This document shows, piece by piece, positions 25,684 to 37,994 of a stretch of 64,000 bases of DNA (the stretch's first letter is position 1; each line of letters starts with the position of its first letter). The position numbers and the translations under genes were made by a program. Under the pieces are notes generated by a model. That model did no database searches. It was not told the origin of the DNA and saw only the letters and a program-made list of their open reading frames with translations. Source of the DNA: Rhodococcus sp. OK302 (GTDB taxonomy: Bacteria; Actinomycetota; Actinomycetes; Mycobacteriales; Mycobacteriaceae); the NCBI RefSeq assembly GCF_002245895.1, contig NZ_NPJZ01000001.1:1351001-1415000 (forward strand), read 5' to 3'.

Positions 25684-26577
25684 ATGGATGCGACCCGGTT
25701 GAGAGTTCTTCGAGAACTGGCCGACAGGGGAACCGTCGCAGCTGCCGCAGCAGCACTTTCGATGACGCCGTCCGCGGTCTCACAGCAGCTCAAGATCCTC
25801 GCCCGTGAGGCCGGCGTGCCCCTCCTGGAGCCTGACGGCCGCAAGCTTCGACTCACCGACGCGGGTCGCGCATTGGTCCGGCGGGCGGACGACGTCGTGG
25901 CCGCTCTCGAGCGTGCCGACGCGGAGATGGCGTTGTATCGGGGTTCGCCCCGGGGCAAAGTGCGCGTCGCGTTCTTCCCGTCAGGCGCCGCGCTACTACT
26001 GCCCGGGGTACTGACGGCGCTGCAAGGGTCGGGCGTGGACATCGATGCCTGCGACGTCGATCAACCGGCGTCGGCGGTCCCGGGATTGTTGGCTGATCAC
26101 GATGTGATTCTCACGCACCGCGACGAGCGCGCCGTCGGAACATCATTTCCGCGCGTCACCGTGCAGACTCTGATGCGCGAACCGATCGACTTGGTGTTGC
26201 GGCCGGATCATCCCTTGGCCAAGCAAGATTCGGTTCGGTTGGAACAATTAGCCGACGAGAATTGGATTAGCGTGCGTGGCGGGTTTCCGGTCGACGACGT
26301 ACTGCTTTCGGTTGCGGCTGTTACCGGGGTGCAACCGCGAGTCGGGCATCGGATAAACGATTTCCGTGTCATCGAGGAGTTGGTGGCGGCCGGGCACGGA
26401 GTGGCATTGATGCCCCGGCATGCGGTCACTCATTCCGGGGTATCGAGGAAACCGTTGGCCGGTGTGCGGGCGGCCCGTATCTATGAATTGGCAACGCGAT
26501 TACAGGCTGAGCGAAGTCCGGCGATCGGACTGGTGCTCGACGCTTTCCGCGATGTCGTGAGAGCAGTCGCAGAATGA
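25684..26577 (+). CDS. LysR-family transcriptional regulator
   Basis: A 297-residue LTTR. The winged HTH is in residues 1-60 (LRVLRELADRGTVAAAAAALSMTPSAVSQQLKIL), followed by a linker helix and a periplasmic-binding-like effector domain from about residue 90. It is divergent from the EamA exporter and probably controls it. ATG 25684 is only a few bases after a TTGATGTAG stretch with no clear ribosome site, so a leaderless transcript is possible. Confidence 0.88.
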   Translation: MDATRLRVLRELADRGTVAAAAAALSMTPSAVSQQLKILAREAGVPLLEPDGRKLRLTDAGRALVRRADDVVAALERADAEMALYRGSPRGKVRVAFFPSGAALLLPGVLTALQGSGVDIDACDVDQPASAVPGLLADHDVILTHRDERAVGTSFPRVTVQTLMREPIDLVLRPDHPLAKQDSVRLEQLADENWISVRGGFPVDDVLLSVAAVTGVQPRVGHRINDFRVIEELVAAGHGVALMPRHAVTHSGVSRKPLAGVRAARIYELATRLQAERSPAIGLVLDAFRDVVRAVAE

Positions 26578-26583
26578 ACGCAA

Positions 26584-26618
26584 AAACGGGAGCGACACGA
26601 TTAGTGTCGCTCCCGTTT
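26584..26618. terminator. Terminator after the LysR gene
   Basis: Arms 26584-26598 and 26604-26618 form a perfect 15-base stem with a 5-base loop, just past the lysR stop. It can also end transcription of the minus-strand SHOCT gene. A second, shorter hairpin (arms CCCCAC 26630-26635 and GTGGGG 26643-26648) lies next to the SHOCT gene stop. Confidence 0.85.
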
Positions 26619-26654
26619 CGGTAGTGCATCCCCACACTAATCGTGGGGAAGGTA

Positions 26655-27032
26655 TCAGGCGAGGGCCTTAGCCTTCAGCGCTGCGAATTCATCTTGCGTG
26701 ATGGTGCCGGCGTCGAGAAGTGCCTTGGCATCAGCAATTGATTCGGCCGGAGACTTACCGGCAACCTCGCGAATGTAGCTCTCCTGTGCCTGCTGAACAT
26801 GCTTGGCAGCTTCCATGGAGCGCTGCGCCATTCCGTCACTCTTCACGATGAGGTACACCAGCGCGGTGAGCCACGGGATGACGAAGAGGAAGAAAATCCA
26901 GATCGCTTTCTTCCATCCGGAAGTCTTGTGATCGCGGAACAGGTCCGTAATGATCGAGAACAGCAGAATCAGGTACGCGACGAACGCGAACGTGATGACG
27001 ATCAGCCAGAGGAAATCCCAGAAGGAATCCAT
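26655..27032 (-). CDS. Small membrane protein: PLDc_N-type helices plus SHOCT domain
   Basis: A 125-residue protein with two hydrophobic helices (about residues 5-32 and 42-63, IWIFFLFVIPWLTALVYLIV) of the phospholipase D N-terminal (PLDc_N) type. A short linker follows, then a C-terminal SHOCT domain (SIADAKALLDAGTITQDEFAALKAKAL). Such proteins are common in actinobacteria and probably bind lipid or partner proteins; function unknown. RBS-like GAAATGGAG lies 6-14 bases before ATG 27032. It appears monocistronic between terminators. Confidence 0.82.
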   Translation of the reverse strand: MDSFWDFLWLIVITFAFVAYLILLFSIITDLFRDHKTSGWKKAIWIFFLFVIPWLTALVYLIVKSDGMAQRSMEAAKHVQQAQESYIREVAGKSPAESIADAKALLDAGTITQDEFAALKAKALA

Positions 27033-27175
27033 TGTCGAGCTCCATTTCGCAAGGTGGATTAATCTGAGCTGACTATCTCACGCGCAAGCAGTGTCTGCAT
27101 CATCCTTGATGGGTGATTCGCGATGAATAATTAGTTTTGAGGCGGCCACCGGAAACTCGGGGCGCGGACGAAATG

Positions 27176-27212
27176 ACTGTGGCTCCCATCCGAATCGGAT
27201 AGGAGCCACAGT
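27176..27212 (-). terminator. leuA terminator hairpin
   Basis: Arms 27176-27192 and 27196-27212 form a 17-base stem with one mismatch and a 3-base loop, beginning 18 bases downstream of the leuA stop. Apart from this hairpin, bases 27033-27229 show no other structure that I recognise. Confidence 0.8.
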
Positions 27213-27229
27213 TGAGAGAACTGGTGAAA

Positions 27230-29083
<1,854 letters not shown>

Positions 29084-29125
29084 TCATGACCGAATGTCCG
29101 GAAGGCTTGGTCGACCGGCGCACAC

Positions 29126-29170
29126 AAAACCCCGCGACGGGAGGCCAGTCTGGATCAGACCCCGTCGCGG
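29126..29170 (-). promoter_or_regulatory. leuA attenuator hairpin
   Basis: On the minus strand, arms 29170-29161 and 29141-29132 are a perfect 10-base stem (CCGCGACGGG/CCCGTCGCGG), with a smaller GTCTG/CAGAC stem within the loop, followed by GGTTTTG. This is an intrinsic terminator about 90 bases before leuA. It overlaps the end of the leader peptide, so ribosome stalling at the Leu codons can decide whether it forms. Confidence 0.8.
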
Positions 29171-29205
29171 CAACCAAGGAGGAGTGCGCGCTGCATGCTG
29201 TGCAC
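29155..29205 (-). CDS. leuL: leuA leader peptide with three consecutive Leu codons
   Basis: A 16-codon frame MHSMQRALLLGCRDGV, beginning at GTG 29205 (or 13 codons from ATG 29196) behind AGGAG. It contains CTC CTC CTT in a row and ends within the attenuator. This is the layout of transcription attenuation by leucine supply, known for leuA leaders of corynebacteria. Gene symbol assigned by analogy. Confidence 0.75.
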   Translation of the reverse strand: MHSMQRALLLGCRDGV

Positions 29206-29309
29206 TCTACTCCTGAGATGTGGAAGAAGGTGGTGGGGTTGCGCGACATGCCGAATTTGTCGGGCGTTCGGTGCTGTTGTTTCGCACTTCGAAGTGATCG
29301 ACTGACCAC

Positions 29310-29675
29310 ATGGATCCCCGAATCGACGTGGCACGCGCCTATCTCGACGCTTTGCTCAGCCACGATGGCAGTTCCGTTCCGTTGGCCCCGGACGCAGTTC
29401 GGCACGAAGTCGGGCTGAAGACAGGATTTTCGGGAAATCATTTGCGGCGCAGCCTCTCTGGAGGTCCACAGTATCGTCTCGTGCGCGCGATTCGCGACAT
29501 CGACTGGACGGTGGACGGTGACGACGTGATTGCCGAGTACCTCCTCGATGCGGGCCTGTTCGGGCGCAATCTGATGACGGTGCGAGTCACCGAGACCTTC
29601 CGGATACCCACAGACGACCTCCGTATTCACCGCATCACGGCGAAGATTCGGCCCTATCGCGCCACTTCCGCGTGA
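29310..29675 (+). CDS. Small NTF2-like protein of unknown function
   Basis: A 121-residue protein with an alpha/beta pattern like a SnoaL/NTF2-type cone (VARAYLDALLSHDGSSVPLAPDAVRHEVG..., VIAEYLLDAG..., VTETFRIPTDDLRIHRITAKI). No catalytic signature was recognised. The stop codon overlaps the GTG start of the next membrane-protein gene, so the two are likely translated together. The ATG 29310 start has no strong ribosome site. Homologues upstream of lysC are plausible in actinobacteria, but I cannot confirm them. Confidence 0.65.
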   Translation: MDPRIDVARAYLDALLSHDGSSVPLAPDAVRHEVGLKTGFSGNHLRRSLSGGPQYRLVRAIRDIDWTVDGDDVIAEYLLDAGLFGRNLMTVRVTETFRIPTDDLRIHRITAKIRPYRATSA

Positions 29676-30607
29676 CGCGAGCGTTGCGCTGGATCGTCTG
29701 TTCGTTGTTGATCGTTCTCGCAGCACTGACCGCAGCAGCATCAGTGGTCGCTCTGTTCGTCCACACCCAGGTCAATGACACCGACAGTTATGTCGAGACC
29801 GTGGCGCCCTTGGCGGCGGATCCCGCAGTACAAGCAGCAGTGGCCGATCGACTGACCGAAGAGCTGACTCGGCGGCTGGACGGGTTTCCGCAGGTGCTGA
29901 CACGTCCGGCCGAGAACCTCGTTCGCGAGGTGGCATTCACGCTGGTTTCGAGCGATCAATTCGCGACGCTCTGGACCGGCGTCAACCGTCAAGCCCACGC
30001 ACAACTGGCCGCTGCCGTCACCGGCCAGGCAACCGACGGCATAGTGCGCGCCGACGATACGGGAACCGTCACCGTGTCCCTGGAGCCGGTCATGACCGAA
30101 CTGCGGACGCGTCTACGCGATCGCGGCTTCACCCTCGTCGACAGGCTCCCGGCATTCGATCCGCAGTTCGACATCCTGCAATCCGACGAACTGGTGCAAG
30201 CGCAGCGGTGGTCGAATGCACTCGACCGCGCCGCAGTGTGGTTGCCCTGGGCCGCAGCGATCTGTGCCGTCGCAGCTGTCGCGATCGCACCCCAGCGAAT
30301 GCGGGCGTTGTCACTGGTCGGCCTCGCCACTGCGATAGCGATGATCGCGCTGTTGGCGACACAGACCGTCGTACGGCGCATCTATTTACAAGATCAAGAC
30401 ATCCCGTCGCCCGCAGCGGCCGTTGCGGTGTACGACACTCTCGCAACGTCGCTGGTCAGCAGCATTCGTGTCCTTCTTGCCTGCGGAGTTGCCGTTGCAG
30501 TGGTGGGTTACGTGGCGGGTAGTTCTCATTCCGCGACGTCGATGCGAAGCAGGATCTCAGGACGCGTCGGGAAGTCCCAGGACCACCTCGGTAAGCTCGA
30601 CCTCTGA
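29672..30607 (+). CDS. Conserved actinobacterial membrane protein
   Basis: A 311-residue protein with an N-terminal helix (about 7-30), a long extracytoplasmic region (30-190) with TDSYVETVAPLAADPAVQAAVADRLTEEL, and three further hydrophobic helices from about 190 to 290. The NDTDSYVxTVAPLAxDPAVQxA segment recurs in actinobacterial envelope proteins of unknown function. GTG 29672 overlaps the previous stop (GTGA). It ends 36 bases before lysC and may be co-transcribed with it. Confidence 0.78.
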   Translation: MTRALRWIVCSLLIVLAALTAAASVVALFVHTQVNDTDSYVETVAPLAADPAVQAAVADRLTEELTRRLDGFPQVLTRPAENLVREVAFTLVSSDQFATLWTGVNRQAHAQLAAAVTGQATDGIVRADDTGTVTVSLEPVMTELRTRLRDRGFTLVDRLPAFDPQFDILQSDELVQAQRWSNALDRAAVWLPWAAAICAVAAVAIAPQRMRALSLVGLATAIAMIALLATQTVVRRIYLQDQDIPSPAAAVAVYDTLATSLVSSIRVLLACGVAVAVVGYVAGSSHSATSMRSRISGRVGKSQDHLGKLDL

Positions 30608-30643
30608 TATCTGTAATCAATTTCGACCTGGAGGTAGAAACGC

Positions 30644-32951
<2,308 letters not shown>

Positions 32952-32964
32952 GCGTCATCTGTAG

Positions 32965-32994
32965 GTGGCCCCGTACCTTCTGGTGCGGGGTCAC
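32965..32994 (+). terminator. lysC-asd terminator
   Basis: Arms 32965-32977 and 32982-32994 form a 13-base stem with two G-T pairs and a 4-base loop, 14 bases after the asd stop. Confidence 0.75.
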
Positions 32995-33011
32995 TTCCGT
33001 TTGTGCCCGGA

Positions 33012-33085
33012 GTGAGCACCCTTTGTGCACGGTGAGCACCGTTTCCAGCGCGCTGGAATGGGTGCTCACTAGAGGAAAAGGGTGC
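33012..33085. repeat. Nested palindromic repeat, copy 1
   Basis: Inner arms GTGAGCACC (33032-33040) and GGTGCTCAC (33061-33069) enclose TTCCAGCG/CGCTGGAA, with a 2-base mismatch between the two stems. Outer arms GCACCCTTT (33016-33024) and AAAAGGGTGC (33076-33085) flank them, and GTGAGCACC recurs at 33012-33020. The same design is found at 57491-57568. The right outer arm is inside the last codons of the TetR gene (GTLFL, stop 33069-33071). Confidence 0.8.
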
Positions 33086-33743
33086 CAGCTTCGCGGCCTG
33101 GACCGTTCGATACCGACTGGGCGAGAGCACCGGCAAAGGCCGAGAGTCGTTCCCGGGTGTAGGTTTCGGGATCGCTGACTGCCAACCGCCCGAGCATTTC
33201 CGCGAATGACAGCATGGTGTGGGCAAGTAGAGCCGGGTCCAGGCCTTCGAGTTTCGGCTCGAGTGCGATACCGGCGCGCGCGAGGTCTTCGGCCCGGGTA
33301 AGGATAGAGCCGCGGGCGAGCTTCAGGAGGCCGTGATACTCGCTCGGTGCATTTTCCGCCGGCGTGAGGATCAAACGCCAACGAGTCGGATTCTCCAGTA
33401 CTGCTTCGACGAATGCGCCGACGGTTCCGGCGTACGACGCAGCCGGGCCGATGTCACTCATATCGGTGGGCATGGTGGAAAGAACCTGAGTGACTGCTCG
33501 CTCGTGTTCGCGTCGTAGGAGAGCTTCGACCAGGTCGGTTCTTGTGCCGAAGACCGTGTAGAGGACTGGCTTGCCGACGCCGGCCTCTGCGGCAACGGCT
33601 TCCATGCTGAGATTGTGGAGTCCCATGCGGCCGGTGATCGTGAACGCGGCGTCGAGTAGTTGTTCCCGCCGCTGCTCCGGCGCCATTCGGGGAGCGTACT
33701 TGCGCCGCGGCGCGTCCGTCGTACGGGTCTGCGAGCTGGCCAT
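33069..33743 (-). CDS. TetR-family regulator, divergent from an MpaB-type oxygenase
   Basis: A 224-residue TetR repressor. A basic N-terminal tail is followed by an HTH around residues 20-65 (LLDAAFTITGRMGLHNLSMEAVAAEAGVGKPVLYTVFG) and a helical ligand domain. ATG 33743 has a GTGAGG site upstream. The last codons (GTLFL) come from one arm of the palindromic repeat, so the C-terminus may have been changed when the repeat arrived. It probably represses itself and the divergent oxygenase gene via the repeated motif at 33807-33854. Confidence 0.87.
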   Translation of the reverse strand: MASSQTRTTDAPRRKYAPRMAPEQRREQLLDAAFTITGRMGLHNLSMEAVAAEAGVGKPVLYTVFGTRTDLVEALLRREHERAVTQVLSTMPTDMSDIGPAASYAGTVGAFVEAVLENPTRWRLILTPAENAPSEYHGLLKLARGSILTRAEDLARAGIALEPKLEGLDPALLAHTMLSFAEMLGRLAVSDPETYTRERLSAFAGALAQSVSNGPGREAGTLFL

Positions 33744-33806
33744 CTGCGCCTCACTTCCCAGTCTCACCTGTATCTGCCTGCCACTTTCCATTGAATCATA
33801 CGCAAC

Positions 33807-33854
33807 CGTTGTATTCGAAGGGGTCCATTGCTACGGTGGCGTTGTATTCAAAGG
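33807..33854. promoter_or_regulatory. Candidate TetR operator: paired direct repeats
   Basis: CGTTGTATTCGAAGG (33807-33821) and CGTTGTATTCAAAGG (33840-33854) differ at one base and are 33 bases apart, three helical turns, in the divergent TetR/MpaB promoter. An inverted partial copy (TTGAAT, 33791-33796) precedes the first. The spacing suggests two dimers bound on one face. Confidence 0.55.
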
Positions 33855-33888
33855 TGGCTCAATCCGGCACTCGAATGGGGACCCGAAA

Positions 33889-34821
33889 ATGTCAGAATTG
33901 ACGATGGATCGGCCGCGTGAGGATTACGGCTTCTTCGGTCCAGGTTCACCGAGTTGGAAGATCTGGGCTGCGCCGACGGCATTGATCGGGTTCCAGCGAT
34001 CGGTGGTACTCGAACACTTCGACCCATTCCTGGCTGCTGCCGTGGCCGACATGAACGGGATCTACAGCGATCCGGCGGGGCGACTCGACCGAACGTTGGC
34101 GTATTTCCTCACCGTGGCAACCGCAGACGGGCGGACCGCGACGGCGTTGTCCGACCACCTGATGGCTGTTCATGCGCAGGCCACGGGAATCGAGCCGATA
34201 ACCGGATCTCGTTACAGCGCAAACAATCCGGCTTCGCAGCTCTGGATTCACGTGACGGGTTGGCATTCAGTGCTCAAGTGCTACGAGATGTACGGTCCAG
34301 GTCCGTTGTCTGCTCTCGAAGAGCAGCGGTACTGGGAGGAATGCGTGATCGCCGCAGAACTACAGACCTGTAAGGCGTCGGATGTTCCGCGTTCCCGAGA
34401 TGAGGTGCGCGAGTACTTTGCCGAAGTTCGACCCAGGCTGTGTACTTCCGAGCGTGCCAACCGTGCGATGCACTATCTGCTGAGAACGCCTCGCGCGGAA
34501 GGGCGGACGAAGTTCGCGGCATTCAGTCGGCTGGTGGCGCCGGCGACAATCGCAACCCTGCCCGGGTGGATGCGGACCATGGGTGGGTTCGATCAACCGG
34601 CGCTGGTGGACAAAGCAATTACACCGGCGGTGAGAATTGCCGTGCGCGTGGGTAGTTCGCCCACAGCAATGAAAGCTGCGCTGAAAGTTGTTGCACCGAT
34701 GACCGGTAAGGTTTTGGAGCGCCACTTGCGCGATGATCAGCCCCTCGATCCGAGGGTTGTGACACCAGCGGAGATTCGGGAACGCTACCCACGAAACGCC
34801 GAGGCGCATCAGAGCGTTTGA
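33889..34821 (+). CDS. MpaB/latex-clearing-protein family oxygenase (DUF2236)
   Basis: A 310-residue protein with the DUF2236 pattern (SWKIWAAPTALIGFQRSVVLE, DHLMAVHAQATG, LWIHVTGWHSVLKCYEMYGPGPLS). The family includes fungal MpaB' and the heme-dependent rubber oxygenase Lcp, in which conserved His and Arg residues carry heme b. The substrate may be a polyprenoid or an unsaturated lipid; unknown. ATG 33889 is placed at MSELTMDR; the frame is open further upstream across the TetR operator, so an earlier start is unlikely. No signal peptide is seen. Confidence 0.8.
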   Translation: MSELTMDRPREDYGFFGPGSPSWKIWAAPTALIGFQRSVVLEHFDPFLAAAVADMNGIYSDPAGRLDRTLAYFLTVATADGRTATALSDHLMAVHAQATGIEPITGSRYSANNPASQLWIHVTGWHSVLKCYEMYGPGPLSALEEQRYWEECVIAAELQTCKASDVPRSRDEVREYFAEVRPRLCTSERANRAMHYLLRTPRAEGRTKFAAFSRLVAPATIATLPGWMRTMGGFDQPALVDKAITPAVRIAVRVGSSPTAMKAALKVVAPMTGKVLERHLRDDQPLDPRVVTPAEIRERYPRNAEAHQSV

Positions 34822-34838
34822 CGTAGGAACCGGGGTTT

Positions 34839-34869
34839 CACCCGACGATGAGGTGCGTTCGTCGGGGTG
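34839..34869 (+). terminator. Hairpin after the MpaB-type gene
   Basis: CACCCGACGA (34839-34848) pairs with TCGTCGGGGTG (34859-34869) with one bulged base and a 10-base loop, 17 bases past the stop. Confidence 0.6.
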
Positions 34870-34949
34870 GAGCGTCGAAATCTGGCTGTTTGGTGCAGCG
34901 CGGTCCTGGGTAACCCGGTTCGGATGCCATCAGCGATAAGGGGCCTGCA

Positions 34950-36740
34950 GTGGATGAGTCTGTCGTGGACAAGCCGCACAAGATCCGTCGACGATCATTT
35001 GTTCAAGGTTTGGGGTTAGTGGCAGGACTCGGCGCATTGTCGGTGGGATCGGCTGCTGCAGACCTACCCACGTTGCCGAACATCGATCCGTTGAGGCCGC
35101 TTCAGTTGCCGTCGCCGAGGCTGGAACCTTTCCGTCAGACTCTCGCTGTTCCACCGATCGTGACGGGCAGCGGGATCGACCTCGGAGCGGCGTCGTCGAT
35201 GCATCGTTTTCATCCCGATCTCCCGTACTCACCGTCGCTCGGGTACGGGGGAATGGACTATCTGGGGCCGACGATCGAGGCTCATATCGACCAAGCCGTG
35301 CAGGTGCGATACACCAATAACATTGGTGCACATCCATTTGCAGCTGATGTCGACCCGGGTCTGCATGGCGTCAGCGACCTCGATCGCACTCAGGTTCCCA
35401 CGTCGCTGCACCTGCACGGCGGAGTGACCGCGCCGCAGTACGACGGTCATCCCGAGCTGATTCAGCGGCCGGGTGAAGGACTGACACACGAGTACACGCC
35501 GGGTCGAGTGGCCGGAAACCACTGGTACCACGATCATGCGATGGGAATGACGCGGCTCAATGTGTCCGCGGGGCTCGCCGGCATGTACTTGTTGCGTGAC
35601 GATGCGGATAGTGGGACGTCGTCCAATTCGCTCGGTCTGCCGTCTGGCGAGTTCGAGATCCCGATGATCTTGCAGGACAAGATCTTCACCTCGGACGGAC
35701 ACCAGAGCGTTCGTTCGATCTGGACGACACCGCAGGGGCAGTGGGATCCGGCAACCCCGGGCGATGTGGGGGTGGTCAATGGCGTCGTGTGGCCGAAGAT
35801 CGAGGTGGCGCGGGGCATGTATCGCCTGCGGCTGCTCAATGCGGCGTCGTACTCGACCTTCAGCCTGTATTTCGCAAATCGTATGCGGTTCTGGGTGATT
35901 GGTACCGAAGGTGGGCTTCTTGCCTCTCCGGCGCCTACCGATCGCATTCGGCTGAGTCCGGGGGAGAGGGCAGATATCCTGGTCGATTTCAGTCTGCTCG
36001 AGGCTGGCACGGCGATCGAGTTGCGCAACGACGAACCGGTACCTCTTGCTGTGGCGCAACGCGGTACGGTGCTGATGCCGGTGTTCTGCAGGTTCGTGGT
36101 GGGCAACAGCACGGGATTCAACGGATCGGTTCCCCAGCAGATGGGGCTGGTAGAGGCTCCTCTGGGGAAGCCGGATGTGGTTCGTGATCTCACGATCATG
36201 CAGATTTCACGCCCGGCCGACTATCCGTCGATGATCATGTCGCTCAACAACTTGCGGTATACGTCCGATGATCTGGAAATGCCACGGCAGGGGACAACCG
36301 AGCAATGGAACCTGATAAATGTCACCACAGAACCGCATCCGATTCACCTGCACCTGGTGACTTTTCAGGTCCTGGGCCGGCAGAGTATCGATGCCTCGGC
36401 GCTCATGGCGAAGTATCCGGTGCCGGATATCGGTGCGAGGTGGACTCCGTCGGCCGACGCCTTCGTGACCTCGCCGATGCGACCGCCCGAAGTCTGGGAA
36501 ACGGGGGCGAAGGACACCGTGATCGTGGACGCCAACTCGATAACTCGTGTAACGATGCGCTTTCCGACGGCTGACGAATTGGGTTTCGATCCGGATGCGA
36601 CGTTCCCAAGGGGCGGGATGACAGATCACAGCGGGCACGCCGGCACCGGTATGGACGACCTGCAGGGGTACGTCTGGCATTGCCACATGCTTGATCACGA
36701 GGACCACGACATGATGTTGCGGTACCGCCTGGTGACGTAA
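34950..36740 (+). CDS. Tat-exported multicopper oxidase (CotA/bilirubin-oxidase-like)
   Basis: A 596-residue three-cupredoxin oxidase. A twin-arginine signal (RRRSF at 13-17, then a hydrophobic stretch to AAA at 35-37) exports it folded. The copper ligands are complete: HLHGG (His154, His156), HWYHDHAMG (His191, 194, 196), HPIHLHL and the C-terminal YVWHCHMLDHEDHDMM, which supplies the type 1 Cys and His. Such enzymes oxidise phenols, bilirubin-like compounds or metal ions while reducing O2 to water. GTG 34950 follows AAGGGGC. Substrate unknown. Confidence 0.92.
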   Translation: MDESVVDKPHKIRRRSFVQGLGLVAGLGALSVGSAAADLPTLPNIDPLRPLQLPSPRLEPFRQTLAVPPIVTGSGIDLGAASSMHRFHPDLPYSPSLGYGGMDYLGPTIEAHIDQAVQVRYTNNIGAHPFAADVDPGLHGVSDLDRTQVPTSLHLHGGVTAPQYDGHPELIQRPGEGLTHEYTPGRVAGNHWYHDHAMGMTRLNVSAGLAGMYLLRDDADSGTSSNSLGLPSGEFEIPMILQDKIFTSDGHQSVRSIWTTPQGQWDPATPGDVGVVNGVVWPKIEVARGMYRLRLLNAASYSTFSLYFANRMRFWVIGTEGGLLASPAPTDRIRLSPGERADILVDFSLLEAGTAIELRNDEPVPLAVAQRGTVLMPVFCRFVVGNSTGFNGSVPQQMGLVEAPLGKPDVVRDLTIMQISRPADYPSMIMSLNNLRYTSDDLEMPRQGTTEQWNLINVTTEPHPIHLHLVTFQVLGRQSIDASALMAKYPVPDIGARWTPSADAFVTSPMRPPEVWETGAKDTVIVDANSITRVTMRFPTADELGFDPDATFPRGGMTDHSGHAGTGMDDLQGYVWHCHMLDHEDHDMMLRYRLVT

Positions 36741-36778
36741 CCTCGCATAGGGAGAGACGTTCCCCTGAGGAGGCTGCT

Positions 36779-37993
36779 GTGTCGGAAGGTTCGCCCACCG
36801 GGCCCCTGGACGGATATCGGGTGATCGAACTCGGGACATTGATCGCGGGACCGTTCGCCGGAAAACTGCTTGGCGACATGGGCGCCGACGTCATCAAGAT
36901 CGAATCTCCCGATCGTCCTGACCCGCTCCGCACGTGGGGACAAGCCGAGCAGGACGGCCACCGATTCTTCTGGACGGTTCACGCACGCAACAAGCGGTGT
37001 GTCACGTTGGATCTACGGGTCGCCGCCGGCCGCGATCTGTTTCTCGATCTGATCGAACACGCCGATGTCGTCGTCGAGAACTTTCGACCGGGCACTCTCG
37101 AAAAGTGGGGCCTGGGCTTCGACGTACTGAGTGAGCGCAACCCGAAGCTGGTGTTGGCCCGAGTGTCCGGGTACGGGCAGACGGGACCGAAGGCGAAGAG
37201 TGCGGGTTACGCCTCGGTGGCCGAAGCTGTCAGTGGCTTTCGGCATTTGAACGGTTATCCCGGGCAGGCGCCGCCGCGGATTGCGCTGTCCCTCGGCGAC
37301 TCCCTCGGTGGAATGTTTGCCGTGCAGGGAGTACTGGCGGCTCTGCTGTCCCGTGAGCGAACCGGACGTGGGCAGGTAGTCGATGTGGCGCTGACCGAAT
37401 CGTGTCTTGCAGTGCAGGAATCGACAATTCCGGATTACGACCGCGGTGGCATCATCCGGCAACCCTCGGGCACTCGGTTGGAAGGGATTGCGCCGTCCAA
37501 CATCTATCAGACCTCCGAGGGAAACTGGGTTGTCATCGCGGCAAATCAGGACACGCTCTTCGTGCGTCTGTGCGCCATCATGGACAGACCGGAGTTGGCG
37601 CAGGATGATCGGTTCTCGAATCACGTTGCGCGAGGAAAACATCAGGACGAACTCGACGATTTGATCGCCGAATGGGTCAAGGATCAGGATCCCGTGACAC
37701 TTGTCGATCGGTTGACTGATGTGGGAGTTGTTGCCGGGCCGATCAATACGGTGGAAGACGTGGTCAAGGATCCGCAGTTGATCGAGCGCGGAATGTTGGT
37801 CGATCACTTCGACGAGCGAATTGGCGAGAACGTCCTCGGGCTCGGAATCGTGCCTACGTTCAGTGAAACGCCAGGGTCGGTTCGTTATGCCGGAGCGTCG
37901 TCGCCAGGCGTCGACAACGACGCGATCTGGGGTGGACTTCTGGGTATCTCTACCGAAGACCAGGCTGCGTTGCACAAGGAGGGCGTGATCTGA
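36779..37993 (+). CDS. CaiB/BaiF family (class III) CoA-transferase
   Basis: A 404-residue formyl-CoA-transferase-type enzyme. GYRVIELGTLIAGPFAGKLLGDMGADVIKIE opens the large Rossmann domain, and the catalytic Asp region is near ADVVVENFRPGTLEKWGL. It moves CoA between carboxylic acids. GTG 36779 is preceded by TGAGGAGG. It is one base upstream of an HMG-CoA-lyase-like gene, so the pair probably activates an acid and then cleaves it. Confidence 0.92.
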   Translation: MSEGSPTGPLDGYRVIELGTLIAGPFAGKLLGDMGADVIKIESPDRPDPLRTWGQAEQDGHRFFWTVHARNKRCVTLDLRVAAGRDLFLDLIEHADVVVENFRPGTLEKWGLGFDVLSERNPKLVLARVSGYGQTGPKAKSAGYASVAEAVSGFRHLNGYPGQAPPRIALSLGDSLGGMFAVQGVLAALLSRERTGRGQVVDVALTESCLAVQESTIPDYDRGGIIRQPSGTRLEGIAPSNIYQTSEGNWVVIAANQDTLFVRLCAIMDRPELAQDDRFSNHVARGKHQDELDDLIAEWVKDQDPVTLVDRLTDVGVVAGPINTVEDVVKDPQLIERGMLVDHFDERIGENVLGLGIVPTFSETPGSVRYAGASSPGVDNDAIWGGLLGISTEDQAALHKEGVI

Positions 37994-37994
37994 C

